The notes under the pieces: model-generated
What the model saw: only the letters and a program-made list of their open reading frames with translations
Databases searched by the model: none
Told to the model about the DNA's origin: nothing
Origin: Paraburkholderia aspalathi
GTDB taxonomy: Bacteria > Pseudomonadota > Gammaproteobacteria > Burkholderiales > Burkholderiaceae
DNA: 36,442 nt
Assembly (NCBI RefSeq): GCF_900116445.1
Contig: NZ_FPBH01000057.1
Location: forward strand, 1-36,442
Direction: 5' to 3'
Position numbers and translations under genes: made by a program
Shown: in pieces, positions 17,282 through 25,526 of the stretch
Layout: the number at the start of each line of letters is the position of its first letter
Position numbering within the stretch: position 1 is the first letter of the stretch

Positions 17282-18067
17282 AATTCCGCAATTTCTAAAT
17301 GTGAATCTCCCTGACTAATTGGAATATCGGCGGCTGCGATCAGCGACACGCACGACTCCTACCAACATGTTCATCACGGTTCGAAAACCTGCATCTTCCC
17401 AATCCGTTTGACTCGCCAGCGGCGCGTCCTCATCATTACGGCTTCGCGGACGTGCGTTCTCCCGATCCCACCAACTTATCTGTAGCTGAAACTGTTGCGC
17501 TCGGCGCATCGCCGTCCAAAACAAGCGCCCGAATCCTGCGCGTCTCCAGATCCTTACCGGTCCTAGCGTAGATCACAATCAGGCTGACTCCGCAAGCAAT
17601 CGAAATGAAATGCTTGACACATCGCAGGCAGCATCCGGCAACCTGAGCAAAAAACCAGTATCGGATTCTGATCCCAAGCTGAATCTTGCTTGAGAGATAC
17701 GATGAAGTCACTATGAATACTGCACTGGAGATTCTTCCTCCAGAGCATTTAATAAGAGCGTCAACCGTCGCTCAGGCGGTCAAATCATAGGAGTTCTAGA
17801 CTGCTCTTTGCGCAAATCGTGCGATCAATCGCAATGATCACAGAGCTTCCATAACAGCTTGCCCCCCCCCGACCACCTCTCGCATACGACTGTGGCCGAT
17901 CACCCGGATCGAGACCTATTGTTTGGTGTCGTACTTGCACACACGCCACTTATTGGACCTAGCAATATGTGCATTGATTATTTGAGATTGTCTGAGTGAC
18001 GTGGTTCGACCAGACTTCTTCCCGTGGAAACGCAATGTTCAACGTAGCTCAAAATCGGAAAAAAATG
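17282..18067. other. Gene-free region upstream of the dioxygenase
   Basis: This stretch of almost 0.8 kb contains no convincing gene. Minus-strand open frames at 17315-17711 have some protein-like stretches (for example RRIRALVLDGDAPSATVSAT) but no recognisable family and several frame changes, so at most they are a worn-out remnant. A run of nine C occurs at 17862-17870. The dioxygenase promoter should lie near the right end, but I cannot place it. Confidence 0.5.
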
Positions 18068-19120
18068 ATGAATACAGCCTACAACGGACCCTTCGCCTGG
18101 GAAGCCAAAGACATGGTCGACGAAGCCGAATGGCTGATCCAGCTAGGGGACAGCCAGCTTCGCGAGTTTGATAACGCGCTGCAGTCAGCCAATGCCGACG
18201 GCCTGCGCATCGATCAACTCACCAAGGAGAACTTTGCGTTGCCTGAGTTCGGCAGACTTGTTCCCGAGATTCATGAGCGGCTAGAAACCGGACGCGGCAT
18301 CGTTACTCTCCGCGGCCTTGAGGCGGAGAACTATTCGCGCGACGAGCTTCGACTCCTCTATTGGGGCATGGGCAAGTGGCTGGGTACCGCTGTGTCTCAG
18401 AGCAGTCGCGGAGACTACCTCGGCGACGTGCGAAACTTTGGCGCGGACGTCAATGCCGCTACTGGCCGCGGCTATATGTCAAAGCAGGAATTGCCCTTCC
18501 ACAGCGACACCTGTGACGTCGTCGCCCTGATGGTGATGCGCAAGGCGAAGTCCGGCGGAAAAAGCATGATCTGCAGCTCCGTCGCCATCCGAAACGAAAT
18601 CGCCGCAACTCGGCCCGATCTTCTGGACGTCCTTTATCAGCCCTTCTATTGGAGTTGGAAGGGTCAGGAAAAACCCACAGACAAGCCCTACTATCTGCAG
18701 CCCCTCTACACGGAACATAAAAATAAATTCGCGTGCCGCTACATCCAGCCGCACATCATGGCTGCCCATCAGCACTTCCCAGAACTTCCGCCGCTCACGG
18801 ATAAGCAACTGGAGGCAATGTCGCTCATCAATCAGCTTGCGAATGACCCGCGCTTCCATTTCGGAATGATGTTTGAGCCGGGTGACATTCAACTACTCAA
18901 CAATCACGTCGCATATCACGCTCGCACGAAGTTTGAGGATTACGAGGAAGATGATCGCAAACGACATCTGTTGCGCATGTGGCTCTCTGTACCTAACAGC
19001 CGTGAATTGAGCCCGTTGATGTCGGCAATCTACCTGGATCAACGCGGTGGGACAGTGCGTGGTGGATTCCCGTCGCGTGCCGGCACTTACAGCTTCGAGA
19101 CTGTCGCAGCCCAGGACTGA
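18068..19120 (+). CDS. TauD/TfdA-family 2-oxoglutarate-dependent dioxygenase
   Basis: A non-haem Fe(II) oxygenase of about 350 residues. The facial triad is visible: His145 and Asp147 in FHSDTCD and the distal His284 in NNHVAYHARTKFED. The Arg of RHLLRMWL is the usual 2-oxoglutarate carboxylate ligand. Family members hydroxylate a carbon next to a leaving group (sulfonate, aryloxy, amine) or at an unactivated position, releasing succinate and CO2. I chose ATG 18068 (MNTAYNGPFAW) because the family usually starts near here. ATG 18065, ATG 18034 and GTG 17996 are in-frame alternatives, and none has a clear ribosome site. As the first enzyme gene of the right-hand cluster it may do the initial oxidation. 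Confidence 0.92.
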   Translation: MNTAYNGPFAWEAKDMVDEAEWLIQLGDSQLREFDNALQSANADGLRIDQLTKENFALPEFGRLVPEIHERLETGRGIVTLRGLEAENYSRDELRLLYWGMGKWLGTAVSQSSRGDYLGDVRNFGADVNAATGRGYMSKQELPFHSDTCDVVALMVMRKAKSGGKSMICSSVAIRNEIAATRPDLLDVLYQPFYWSWKGQEKPTDKPYYLQPLYTEHKNKFACRYIQPHIMAAHQHFPELPPLTDKQLEAMSLINQLANDPRFHFGMMFEPGDIQLLNNHVAYHARTKFEDYEEDDRKRHLLRMWLSVPNSRELSPLMSAIYLDQRGGTVRGGFPSRAGTYSFETVAAQD

Positions 19121-19524
19121 GTCAGCCGAAAAAATCACGTTCGGCATCGGGAAGACTCATGTTGCGCCGGACTGCTTGGCATCTGCCGGGCGCTAACGGC
19201 CTCTTCCCGCTCCTCGGCCAGTCGCAATGTCTCAACTTGACGCGCGTCAATGCCCCCACGCTCAATGCTTATCAGCAAAAGCGAGCTTGCTGTCGTCGCC
19301 AATTTTCGCGCTGTGATAGAAATCGCTCCTCCTCGTTCATCGAACGACAAGCTAAGTTCCCGTTCCAAAGCGCACTGTCGTCTTGCACCGCGCGGTTAGC
19401 GTCCTGAGTTAGAAGTTCGCAGTTGAACATTGCAATTGACGGAAAGAACCCGGCCAGTGAGGGACAAAATGTGTCACACGTGCGCGAGCAGGATCGTGGC
19501 ATCAAGTGAAATGGAGAAAAAGTC
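19121..19524. other. Gene-free region after the dioxygenase
   Basis: These 404 bases show no gene I can support. A minus-strand frame at 19135-19368 reads somewhat like protein (ISITARKLATTASSLLLISI) but has only a TTG start without a ribosome site and no family I know. No hairpin terminator stands out. Confidence 0.45.
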
Positions 19525-19761
19525 GTGGATAGTGCGAGAAACTCGTTGCGCGAGATGGTCGAGCATTGGCTCGCCCCGGATCCGGCGATCGGCGTTCGGG
19601 TCACTGAGTTCAGAAACAGGCGATCCAAACACATATGTTACGTATGCGTCGAGACATTAACGATGGCGGGTCCTGTTGCACTGTTCTTTTTTCGTCACCA
19701 AGACGGCGCTTGGCGCATATTCCCACCGAGTCGGGAAAGACCGGCGATGCGTATCGCCTAA
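19525..19761 (+). CDS. Small hypothetical protein (78 residues), probably conserved
   Basis: GTG 19525 follows an ATGGAGAAAAAGTC ribosome site. The protein contains REMVEHWLAPDPAIGVRVTE, a central R-Y/C-Y-V-C-V-E strand and a C-terminal GPVALFFFRHQDGAWRIFPP. I recall similar small proteins annotated as hypothetical in Burkholderia relatives, but no function is known to me. The alternating hydrophobic pattern suggests a compact alpha/beta fold. No signal peptide is evident. It stands alone between the dioxygenase and dehydrogenase genes and need not belong to the pathway. Confidence 0.6.
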   Translation: MDSARNSLREMVEHWLAPDPAIGVRVTEFRNRRSKHICYVCVETLTMAGPVALFFFRHQDGAWRIFPPSRERPAMRIA

Positions 19762-20105
19762 GATTCGGCGAACTTTTAATTCACCACACTAGTCATCGGC
19801 TCCGATATCGATCGGTGTCCAATGGAAGACGTCGCCCGATTTGACGCGAAAAGATGCCGGAACATGTTTCGAAAATTTTGACCTGAAGTGCCGCCAAATT
19901 TCCGAGATTTCGACAGATCGGTATCCAGCCCAGGCCCCATGAATCGTGTCCGCAACGCTGCCCCGAAGGCAAATCGTCAGACATCACATCCCGTCTTATT
20001 CAACATGCCTATAGGTTTATTACATCAGCGAGGTTGTAGACAACACTACTCTTGAGAAATACTCAATTCTGCGACTGTTATTGCGCTCATTCAGAGGAGA
20101 CGAAC
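19762..20105. other. Intergenic region upstream of the first beta-hydroxyacid dehydrogenase
   Basis: This 344-base region contains no supported gene. Its right end carries the GTTGTAGACAAC palindrome (20033-20044), about 60 bases before the dehydrogenase start, where an operator would be expected. Confidence 0.5.
20033..20044. promoter_or_regulatory. Candidate GntR/FCD operator GTTGTAGACAAC
   Basis: The arms GTTGT and ACAAC are perfectly complementary around a two-base centre, and the core matches TNGTNNACNA at all fixed positions. It ends 61 bases before the GTG start of the dehydrogenase gene. It resembles GTTGTGTACAAG at 14579-14590. Confidence 0.45.
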
Positions 20106-21014
20106 GTGGGACATGAAATTCAGCAACGTGTTGCTGTTGTAGGAATCGGTCAGATGGGCCGTGGGATGGCTATTTGTCTGAAGCGAGCTGGCTTTGACGT
20201 AATCGGCTACGATGTCAGCGAAGCGAGTCGCACCCTCGCCGCTCAGGATGGGATCGCTGTTGCTTCGGAACTTGCTGATGCTCTGAAGGACCGCGAGGTT
20301 ATCCTGAGCAGTCTGCCGAATCCGCCCATAACGCGCGAGGCGTGGCTGGGCGACGGCGGGATTCTGGAACACGCCAGCAAGGGGGCGATTGGCATCGAGC
20401 TCAGTACAATTGACCCTAATACGATGCGCGAAATCGCCGCAGCTGCAGACCAACGCGGCATCCGGATGATCGATGCACCGGTGAGCGGAGACCCGGCCAA
20501 TGCACTCAAAGGCGAGTTAGTGCTCATCACCGGTGGGCGCCAAGAAGACATCAGTGCGGTCGACTCGATTCTTGATTGCCTGGCCGGTTCACGTCACTGG
20601 ACGGGAGATATCGGAACGGGCAAGGCCGTTAAGATTGTCAACAACATGATGACGATGGGCAATCTCGTAATCGCATCAGAAGCATTTGCTCTTGGAACTG
20701 CTGCGGGCGTGGATCCGGAGAAACTCTTCGAAATCCTGTCGCAAAGCGGCGGGCGGTCGCATCAGTTCATCAAGCGCTTCCCGAGCGCCATCGCTGGCGA
20801 CTTCTACGACAAAGCACCCTTCCGGATGGAGCTCGGCGAGAAAGACGTTGCCTTGGGCATCGAGCTCGGCCGTCAGATCCAGCAACCCACACCAGCTGCC
20901 TCGACCGTCCGGGAAATGATCTCGCTGGGTATGGCGACAGGTAATCTCGGACGCGACATTGTGGCCATGCTCGATTTTTATCAGAAGTTGGGCAGTCGGA
21001 AAACATCCAAATAA
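20106..21014 (+). CDS. Beta-hydroxyacid dehydrogenase (3-hydroxyisobutyrate dehydrogenase family)
   Basis: A 302-residue NAD(P)-dependent oxidoreductase. The N-terminal Rossmann fold carries VVGIGQMGRGMA (residues 11-22), the substrate motif is DAPVSGD (123-129), and the catalytic lysine is K176 in GTGKAVKIVNNMM. The C-terminal half is the all-helical domain. The family interconverts beta-hydroxyacids and semialdehydes such as 3-hydroxyisobutyrate or tartronate semialdehyde. GTG 20106 follows AGAGGAGACGAAC; the longer frame from 20052 would add 18 unlikely residues. A second, divergent family member is encoded at 27018, so the two probably act on different substrates. Confidence 0.92.
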   Translation: MGHEIQQRVAVVGIGQMGRGMAICLKRAGFDVIGYDVSEASRTLAAQDGIAVASELADALKDREVILSSLPNPPITREAWLGDGGILEHASKGAIGIELSTIDPNTMREIAAAADQRGIRMIDAPVSGDPANALKGELVLITGGRQEDISAVDSILDCLAGSRHWTGDIGTGKAVKIVNNMMTMGNLVIASEAFALGTAAGVDPEKLFEILSQSGGRSHQFIKRFPSAIAGDFYDKAPFRMELGEKDVALGIELGRQIQQPTPAASTVREMISLGMATGNLGRDIVAMLDFYQKLGSRKTSK

Positions 21015-21216
21015 GGTCCTGTTCAACAAGCTCCGGCAGTATTCACGCGTAAGTCTCGCGCGTCTTCGCCAAGCAGTGTCTCGACGTGACGGACTTGAGC
21101 GCGAGGTGGTGACTAGACGAATTTCACCCGCTCGCGATCGAGACACGTTTTCTCTCGACTCCTGGTCGCGAATGACAGACGCCTCAGCGAGCAGAGTCCA
21201 TTCTTAAAGAACAAAC

Positions 21217-21972
21217 ATGAATCTGAAACTGGAAGGTCGACGCTGCCTCGTCACCGGAGCTAGTGCAGGCATCGGCGCAAGTATCGTAGAGTCGCTGGCC
21301 CGGGAGGGAGCTCGCGTGGTGGCTACCGCTCGACGCTCCGACGCACTCGATAAGTTTGCCGATTCGATCGAACGTGTTGGCCATCATCGGCCCGTGACGA
21401 TTGCCGGCGACATCACTGAAGCGGATGAAGTCAAGCGGATTGCGAAAGAAGCTGCAGCCGCGATCGGCGACATCGAAATTCTCGTCAATTGCGCTGGCGG
21501 GTCAAGACCGTTGCCCATTGATGCCAGCGAAGAGGCGTGGGAAGAGTCTTTTTCACTCAATTTCACACAGGTGCGCCGCATGACAGGCGAAGTCCTACCG
21601 GCAATGCGCCGCGCTCGATGGGGTCGAATTATCAACATCACCGGCATCATGGAGCCGCGTGGGATCAACGGAGCAATCGCTGCAAAGGCAGCCGTCCACT
21701 TGTGGGCGAAAGGGTTATCTCGCGACGTTGCCCGTGAAGGTATCACGGTTAATAACGTGCCGCCCGGCCGCATCGAGAGCGAGCAGATTGCGAGAATGTA
21801 TCCACCGAAGGAACGTTCTGAGTTCGTCGATGCGAATGTGCCGATCGGCTACTTTGGCGAACCTTCTGATCTCGCCCCGCTGGTCGTGTTTCTTGCCTCT
21901 CCCATCTCCCGATATATTACTGGAACCGTTATCCCGGTGGATGGCGGTATGACTTATTTCGGAGCGGCCTGA
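21217..21972 (+). CDS. SDR-family oxidoreductase lacking the usual catalytic tyrosine
   Basis: A 251-residue short-chain dehydrogenase/reductase. The cofactor motif TGASAGIG (13-20) and the NCAG motif (91-94, for NNAG) are present, as is the C-terminal GTVIPVDGG. The catalytic centre is unusual: the Ser position reads ITG (Thr142), and the YxxxK position reads A-I-A-A-K (Ala153, Lys157), so the general acid Tyr is missing. The motif PPGRIESEQI after ITVNNV is shared with a subgroup of SDRs that I recall as also lacking Tyr. It may be a reductase with altered chemistry, a lyase-like enzyme or a non-catalytic protein. It follows the dehydrogenase gene after a 202-base gap. Confidence 0.9.
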   Translation: MNLKLEGRRCLVTGASAGIGASIVESLAREGARVVATARRSDALDKFADSIERVGHHRPVTIAGDITEADEVKRIAKEAAAAIGDIEILVNCAGGSRPLPIDASEEAWEESFSLNFTQVRRMTGEVLPAMRRARWGRIINITGIMEPRGINGAIAAKAAVHLWAKGLSRDVAREGITVNNVPPGRIESEQIARMYPPKERSEFVDANVPIGYFGEPSDLAPLVVFLASPISRYITGTVIPVDGGMTYFGAA

Positions 21973-22155
21973 TCGGAAGTCAACGGTAGTTCATCGTACC
22001 AGCTGGTTGGCGAAACATACAACCGCGGAGAGCGCGCGAAGAAGCCTCCAGAACAAACGGCGTGCATTTCCGCTGGATCGTGTTGCTGACCAGCCCGAAC
22101 GCAGTCAGCATTACCACTGCCTCGCGAGAGGCGAAACATTTAGTGCCCTGAGACT

Positions 22156-23565
22156 ATGCCCTCTTCAAACTTCTCGTCATCTACTGCGGCGTCTGCCTCT
22201 ACGTGCAATGTGCTTGTCCCCTGTGGCGCCCTCGGCATCGGCGTTCGGGAGAACGACATTTTCGCGGCGCTTCCCGATGCTCACGCTATCGCCGTCGATG
22301 CTGGGTCAACCGACAGCGGGCCTGCCTATCTAGCCACCGGGAGAGCAAAATACTCACGCGATGCTGTACGGCATGATCTGTCGGTTCTGATGCGGGCTCA
22401 AGCCAAGGCGGGCATTCCGCTCGTCATCGGCTCCTGTGGGACCTCCGGCAATGACGAGGCACTCGAATGGATGCGTGACATAGCACTAGATATCGCACAC
22501 GAGCACGGGTTGACTCCGCGGATCGCGCTGCTTTACTCCGAGCAGTCTCCCGAAAGCATGGCCGAACGCGCCCAGGCTGGCCGAATTACTCCCCTCGCAC
22601 CGTTACAAGACACGAACCCGGAAGATTTCCGCTCGTGCGACCATATCGTTGCCCTGATGGGCGTCGAGCCCTACATAGAGGCCCTACAGGCCGGGGCCGA
22701 CATCGTTCTCGGTGGGCGCACGACTGACACGGCTGTCCTAGCCGCTGTTCCACTAATGCGAGGCGCCGGCGCGGGACCTGCATGGCACTCGGCGAAAATC
22801 GCTGAATGCGGTGCGCTTTGCACAACTCACCCGCGCGAAGGGGGTGTGATGATACGCGTGGGCGCCGAGCATTTCACGGTCGAACCTCTTGCCGCACACA
22901 GCCGTTGTACTGAGGAAACCGTGTTCGCGCACATGCTCTACGAGAATAGCGATCCGTTTGTCCTGTACGAGCCGGGCGGCGTACTCGACGTAACAGACGC
23001 TGAGTATGTGGCGATCGACGACCGCGTGGTGCATGTAACAGGTTCACGTTTCGACCCGCGTCCGTACACAATGAAGCTCGAAGGTGCGCGCGGCGGCAGT
23101 TATCAGACGATCATGCTCGTTGGAATCGAGGATCCGAAAGTACTCGCAAACATCGACCGTTTCGTTGCCCACATGCACGAGGTTCTCACGGCACGTGTTG
23201 GGGAAACGATGGGCGCACGTAGCGGGAATTTCGACATCTCGCTTCGTCCCTATGGCTGGAATGCCGTGAGCGGTTTGCCCGTAAGCGCTTCAGCTCAACC
23301 ACCACGCGAGATCGGCTTGATGTTTGTTGCGACCGCAGAGACCCAGGCCATCGCGACGCAAATCGCAAAAACCTGCAATCCATGGTTTTTCCATCTGCAG
23401 GTCGAGGCTAGCCTTGAGTTGCCGAGCTATGCTTTCCCGTTCTCACCGGCGGAGCTTGAGCGCGGCCAAGTCTATGAGTTCAAACTCAATCACATTGTGC
23501 ATGTCGATCACCCTATGGAACTCGTACGCCTTCAGTTTGTAAATACGGAGGTGGCGCATGCCTAA
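22156..23565 (+). CDS. AtuA-family protein (acyclic terpene utilisation, DUF1446)
   Basis: A 469-residue protein of the AtuA/DUF1446 family. Recognisable segments are A-I-A-V-D-A-G-S-T-D-S-G-P near residues 43-55, GIPLVIGSCGTSGNDEALEW, QAGADIVLGGRTTDTAVLA and LEGARGGSYQTIMLVGIEDP. The family is named after the Pseudomonas acyclic-terpene (citronellol) gene cluster, where atuA is required but to my knowledge has no proven reaction. The glycine- and Asp-rich motifs suggest ligand or nucleotide binding. The start (ATG 22156) lacks a strong ribosome site. Its stop overlaps the DUF4387 gene by eight bases, so the two proteins probably act together. Confidence 0.88.
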   Translation: MPSSNFSSSTAASASTCNVLVPCGALGIGVRENDIFAALPDAHAIAVDAGSTDSGPAYLATGRAKYSRDAVRHDLSVLMRAQAKAGIPLVIGSCGTSGNDEALEWMRDIALDIAHEHGLTPRIALLYSEQSPESMAERAQAGRITPLAPLQDTNPEDFRSCDHIVALMGVEPYIEALQAGADIVLGGRTTDTAVLAAVPLMRGAGAGPAWHSAKIAECGALCTTHPREGGVMIRVGAEHFTVEPLAAHSRCTEETVFAHMLYENSDPFVLYEPGGVLDVTDAEYVAIDDRVVHVTGSRFDPRPYTMKLEGARGGSYQTIMLVGIEDPKVLANIDRFVAHMHEVLTARVGETMGARSGNFDISLRPYGWNAVSGLPVSASAQPPREIGLMFVATAETQAIATQIAKTCNPWFFHLQVEASLELPSYAFPFSPAELERGQVYEFKLNHIVHVDHPMELVRLQFVNTEVAHA

Positions 23566-23872
23566 GATTATTGAAGTCTGTAACCAGGTACGCTCGAAGA
23601 ACGCGGGACCGTTTTGGATTACCATCGATTTGCGCTTCCCGGACGATGCCAGTTTCCAGCGCTACCATCTGGCGCCGGCCTTGCAGCCCAACGCCATCGC
23701 CGCTCTGTACGGCGTTGATCCCAACCTGATCAAGTATTTTTCCCTGCCTACGCTGCGAGTCGTTAAAATTTCATATCCACGTTTGTACCCACAGGGCGGG
23801 GTCGTCGAGCGAGACATGCACGGTGGGCAGCAATACGTGCGGCTGCTCGACGTAGAACTGGAAGCCCAGTGA
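23558..23872 (+). CDS. DUF4387 (AtuA-related) protein
   Basis: A 104-residue protein beginning MPKIIEVCNQVRSKNAGPFW, followed by TIDLRFPD, then KISYPRLYPQGGVVERDMHG and GQQY. This is the DUF4387 pattern, a small partner found beside, or fused to, AtuA-family proteins. The ATG sits inside the end of the upstream gene (8-base overlap) behind a strong GGAGGTG ribosome site, which implies coupled and roughly equal synthesis of the two proteins. No function is established. I infer a two-subunit enzyme. Confidence 0.88.
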   Translation: MPKIIEVCNQVRSKNAGPFWITIDLRFPDDASFQRYHLAPALQPNAIAALYGVDPNLIKYFSLPTLRVVKISYPRLYPQGGVVERDMHGGQQYVRLLDVELEAQ

Positions 23873-24033
23873 GATGCGTCCGGGTGATACGAAGAAAAGG
23901 CAACGTTTGCATCAACGGCTTCTTGATGTAACACTCCGCAAACAATGTCTGGGGGAAGCTCCGCGTTGTGCGGAACTCACGCGCGGGGTATTCCCTTGGT
24001 TCTCGACACTACTTCGGGTCCCCGCACGCACAC

Positions 24034-24972
24034 ATGAAACCGCCGCAACCGCAGGTCAGATTCCACCTTCCCGAACTGGAAACATTTCTCGTAGTGGTCG
24101 AGGAAGGCTCATTCAGCAAGGCTGCCGATCGCCTTTGCATCTCCCAACCGTCAGCTTCCAGCCGCATTAAACGCTTGGAGGAAGTATTACGCGTGAAATT
24201 GTTGCGACGCACAACCCGCAGTCTGGAACTCACTGAAGACGGGAAATTGCTGAAGGTGGCTGCGGAGGAAACACTCGCCGGACTATATGAGGTTCTCAAG
24301 CAATTTCGCGACCGGTCGGAAGCCGCTCGCAACCGGGTCGTCGTTGCTGTCACTCCAATGATCGGCGCGACTTTCATGCCGTGGGTTCTGCAATCGTATC
24401 AGGAGCGATATCCCGACGTTGAGGTGGAGTTGCGTGACGTGCCCTACGATCAACTTCTTCGTATGATAAATGACGGGGGAGCAGATGTAGCGGTAGCGGG
24501 CGTCGACAGCGATCATGATCATCTTCTGTTCCGCTGTCTCGCTGAAGAAGCTTTGGTGTTGATGGTGCCCGCGAAGCACCCGTTGTCTGGAATGTCGCAG
24601 ATTCCCCTTTCCACCATCCTGCCATTCCGTATAAATCTCCTGAACCGCTATTCGAGCCTGAGGGAGCACCTAGCTGCTGAGTTTCACCGTCTCGGTACCG
24701 AGTTTGAAGCAGGCACGACGGGTACCATGCCTACCCTGCTCGGACTGCTTGATGCTGGCAGTTGCATTACGTTTCTCCCGCGCTCAGTGGCGAAAACGAA
24801 CCTTCGAGCTGGCCGAGTGATAGTCACGATGGAGAATTTTCATCACGTGCGACGATACGGAACACTCACGGCACCCAAGGTTGCACAAACACCGGCAGTT
24901 CAGAGTTTTCGGGAGCACTTGCACCGCGAATTTGGACCTCTCATCGAACGGCTGGACCAAACCACAGACTGA
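24034..24972 (+). CDS. LysR-family transcriptional regulator
   Basis: A 312-residue LysR regulator from ATG 24034. The helix-turn-helix reads ETFLVVVEEGSFSKAADRLC, then ISQPSASSRIKRLEE and LLRRTTRSLELTEDG. The effector domain begins near residue 90 (RVVVAVTPMIGATF). An upstream in-frame ATG at 23968 would add 22 residues of low-quality sequence. Neither start has a good ribosome site. It lies 161 bases after the DUF4387 gene on the same strand, and may control the AtuA set or the aldehyde dehydrogenase genes downstream. Confidence 0.93.
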   Translation: MKPPQPQVRFHLPELETFLVVVEEGSFSKAADRLCISQPSASSRIKRLEEVLRVKLLRRTTRSLELTEDGKLLKVAAEETLAGLYEVLKQFRDRSEAARNRVVVAVTPMIGATFMPWVLQSYQERYPDVEVELRDVPYDQLLRMINDGGADVAVAGVDSDHDHLLFRCLAEEALVLMVPAKHPLSGMSQIPLSTILPFRINLLNRYSSLREHLAAEFHRLGTEFEAGTTGTMPTLLGLLDAGSCITFLPRSVAKTNLRAGRVIVTMENFHHVRRYGTLTAPKVAQTPAVQSFREHLHREFGPLIERLDQTTD

Positions 24973-25526
24973 CTCCGTGGAGGGTACGCCTGCCGATGCG
25001 CAGACACACGCATACGCGGCGCGCGGCAGTCCACGCCAGTGGGACCCGCTCGGCCATTCCATGTGGTGGACGCTCGCTCCCGCCAGATTTTCCTCTTCAT
25101 CCATTGTGTGTACACCGTGCGCGCATTCCTGCGTACTCAATTTTCCCGGGAAACACGTAGTCTCTCAATACTCAAGCTTGCGTTGATGTATGCGTAAATA
25201 TCGGAACCACTCTGATGCCGACTGTGACAATACCGATGCGCCATCGCGTCCTAGCCACTCCTTCGGTCCCTGAACATCGATCTTTCGTCTAATTTCGCCG
25301 CAACTTATTTTGTTCTCCTTTGCGTTCCAGAATCGCATAGAAATGGCCGCCGGCATACGTTCTCCCACGACTGAGGATTGCGCAGTCGACACTCGAATAG
25401 CTGAAAGACGAAATACATATTGGACGAAAGCCGCACACTGACACTAAATTCGGTTTTTAGGCATCGCCGCCCGGATACACAGGGCGGCTCCATTACACGC
25501 GCTTGAGATAACCCGCAGGAGACAGC
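24973..25526. other. Intergenic region upstream of aldehyde dehydrogenase
   Basis: No gene is supported in these 554 bases on either strand. At 25466-25488 a GC-rich hairpin (arms GCCGCCC and GGGCGGC, nine-base loop) ends 38 bases before the aldehyde dehydrogenase ATG. It may be a terminator without a T-run, or an element of the 5' leader. I see no clear promoter boxes. Confidence 0.5.

Noticed and set aside
17315..17711. Minus-strand frames with protein-like pieces upstream of the dioxygenase
   Set aside because: The pieces are in different frames and match no family I can name; reported only as a possible remnant.
17862..17870. Run of nine C as a phase-variation tract
   Set aside because: It lies about 200 bases before the nearest gene start and outside any supported gene, so there is no evidence for switching.
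19135..19368. Minus-strand 77-codon frame reading partly like protein
   Set aside because: It has only a TTG start without a ribosome site and I know no matching family; chance cannot be excluded.
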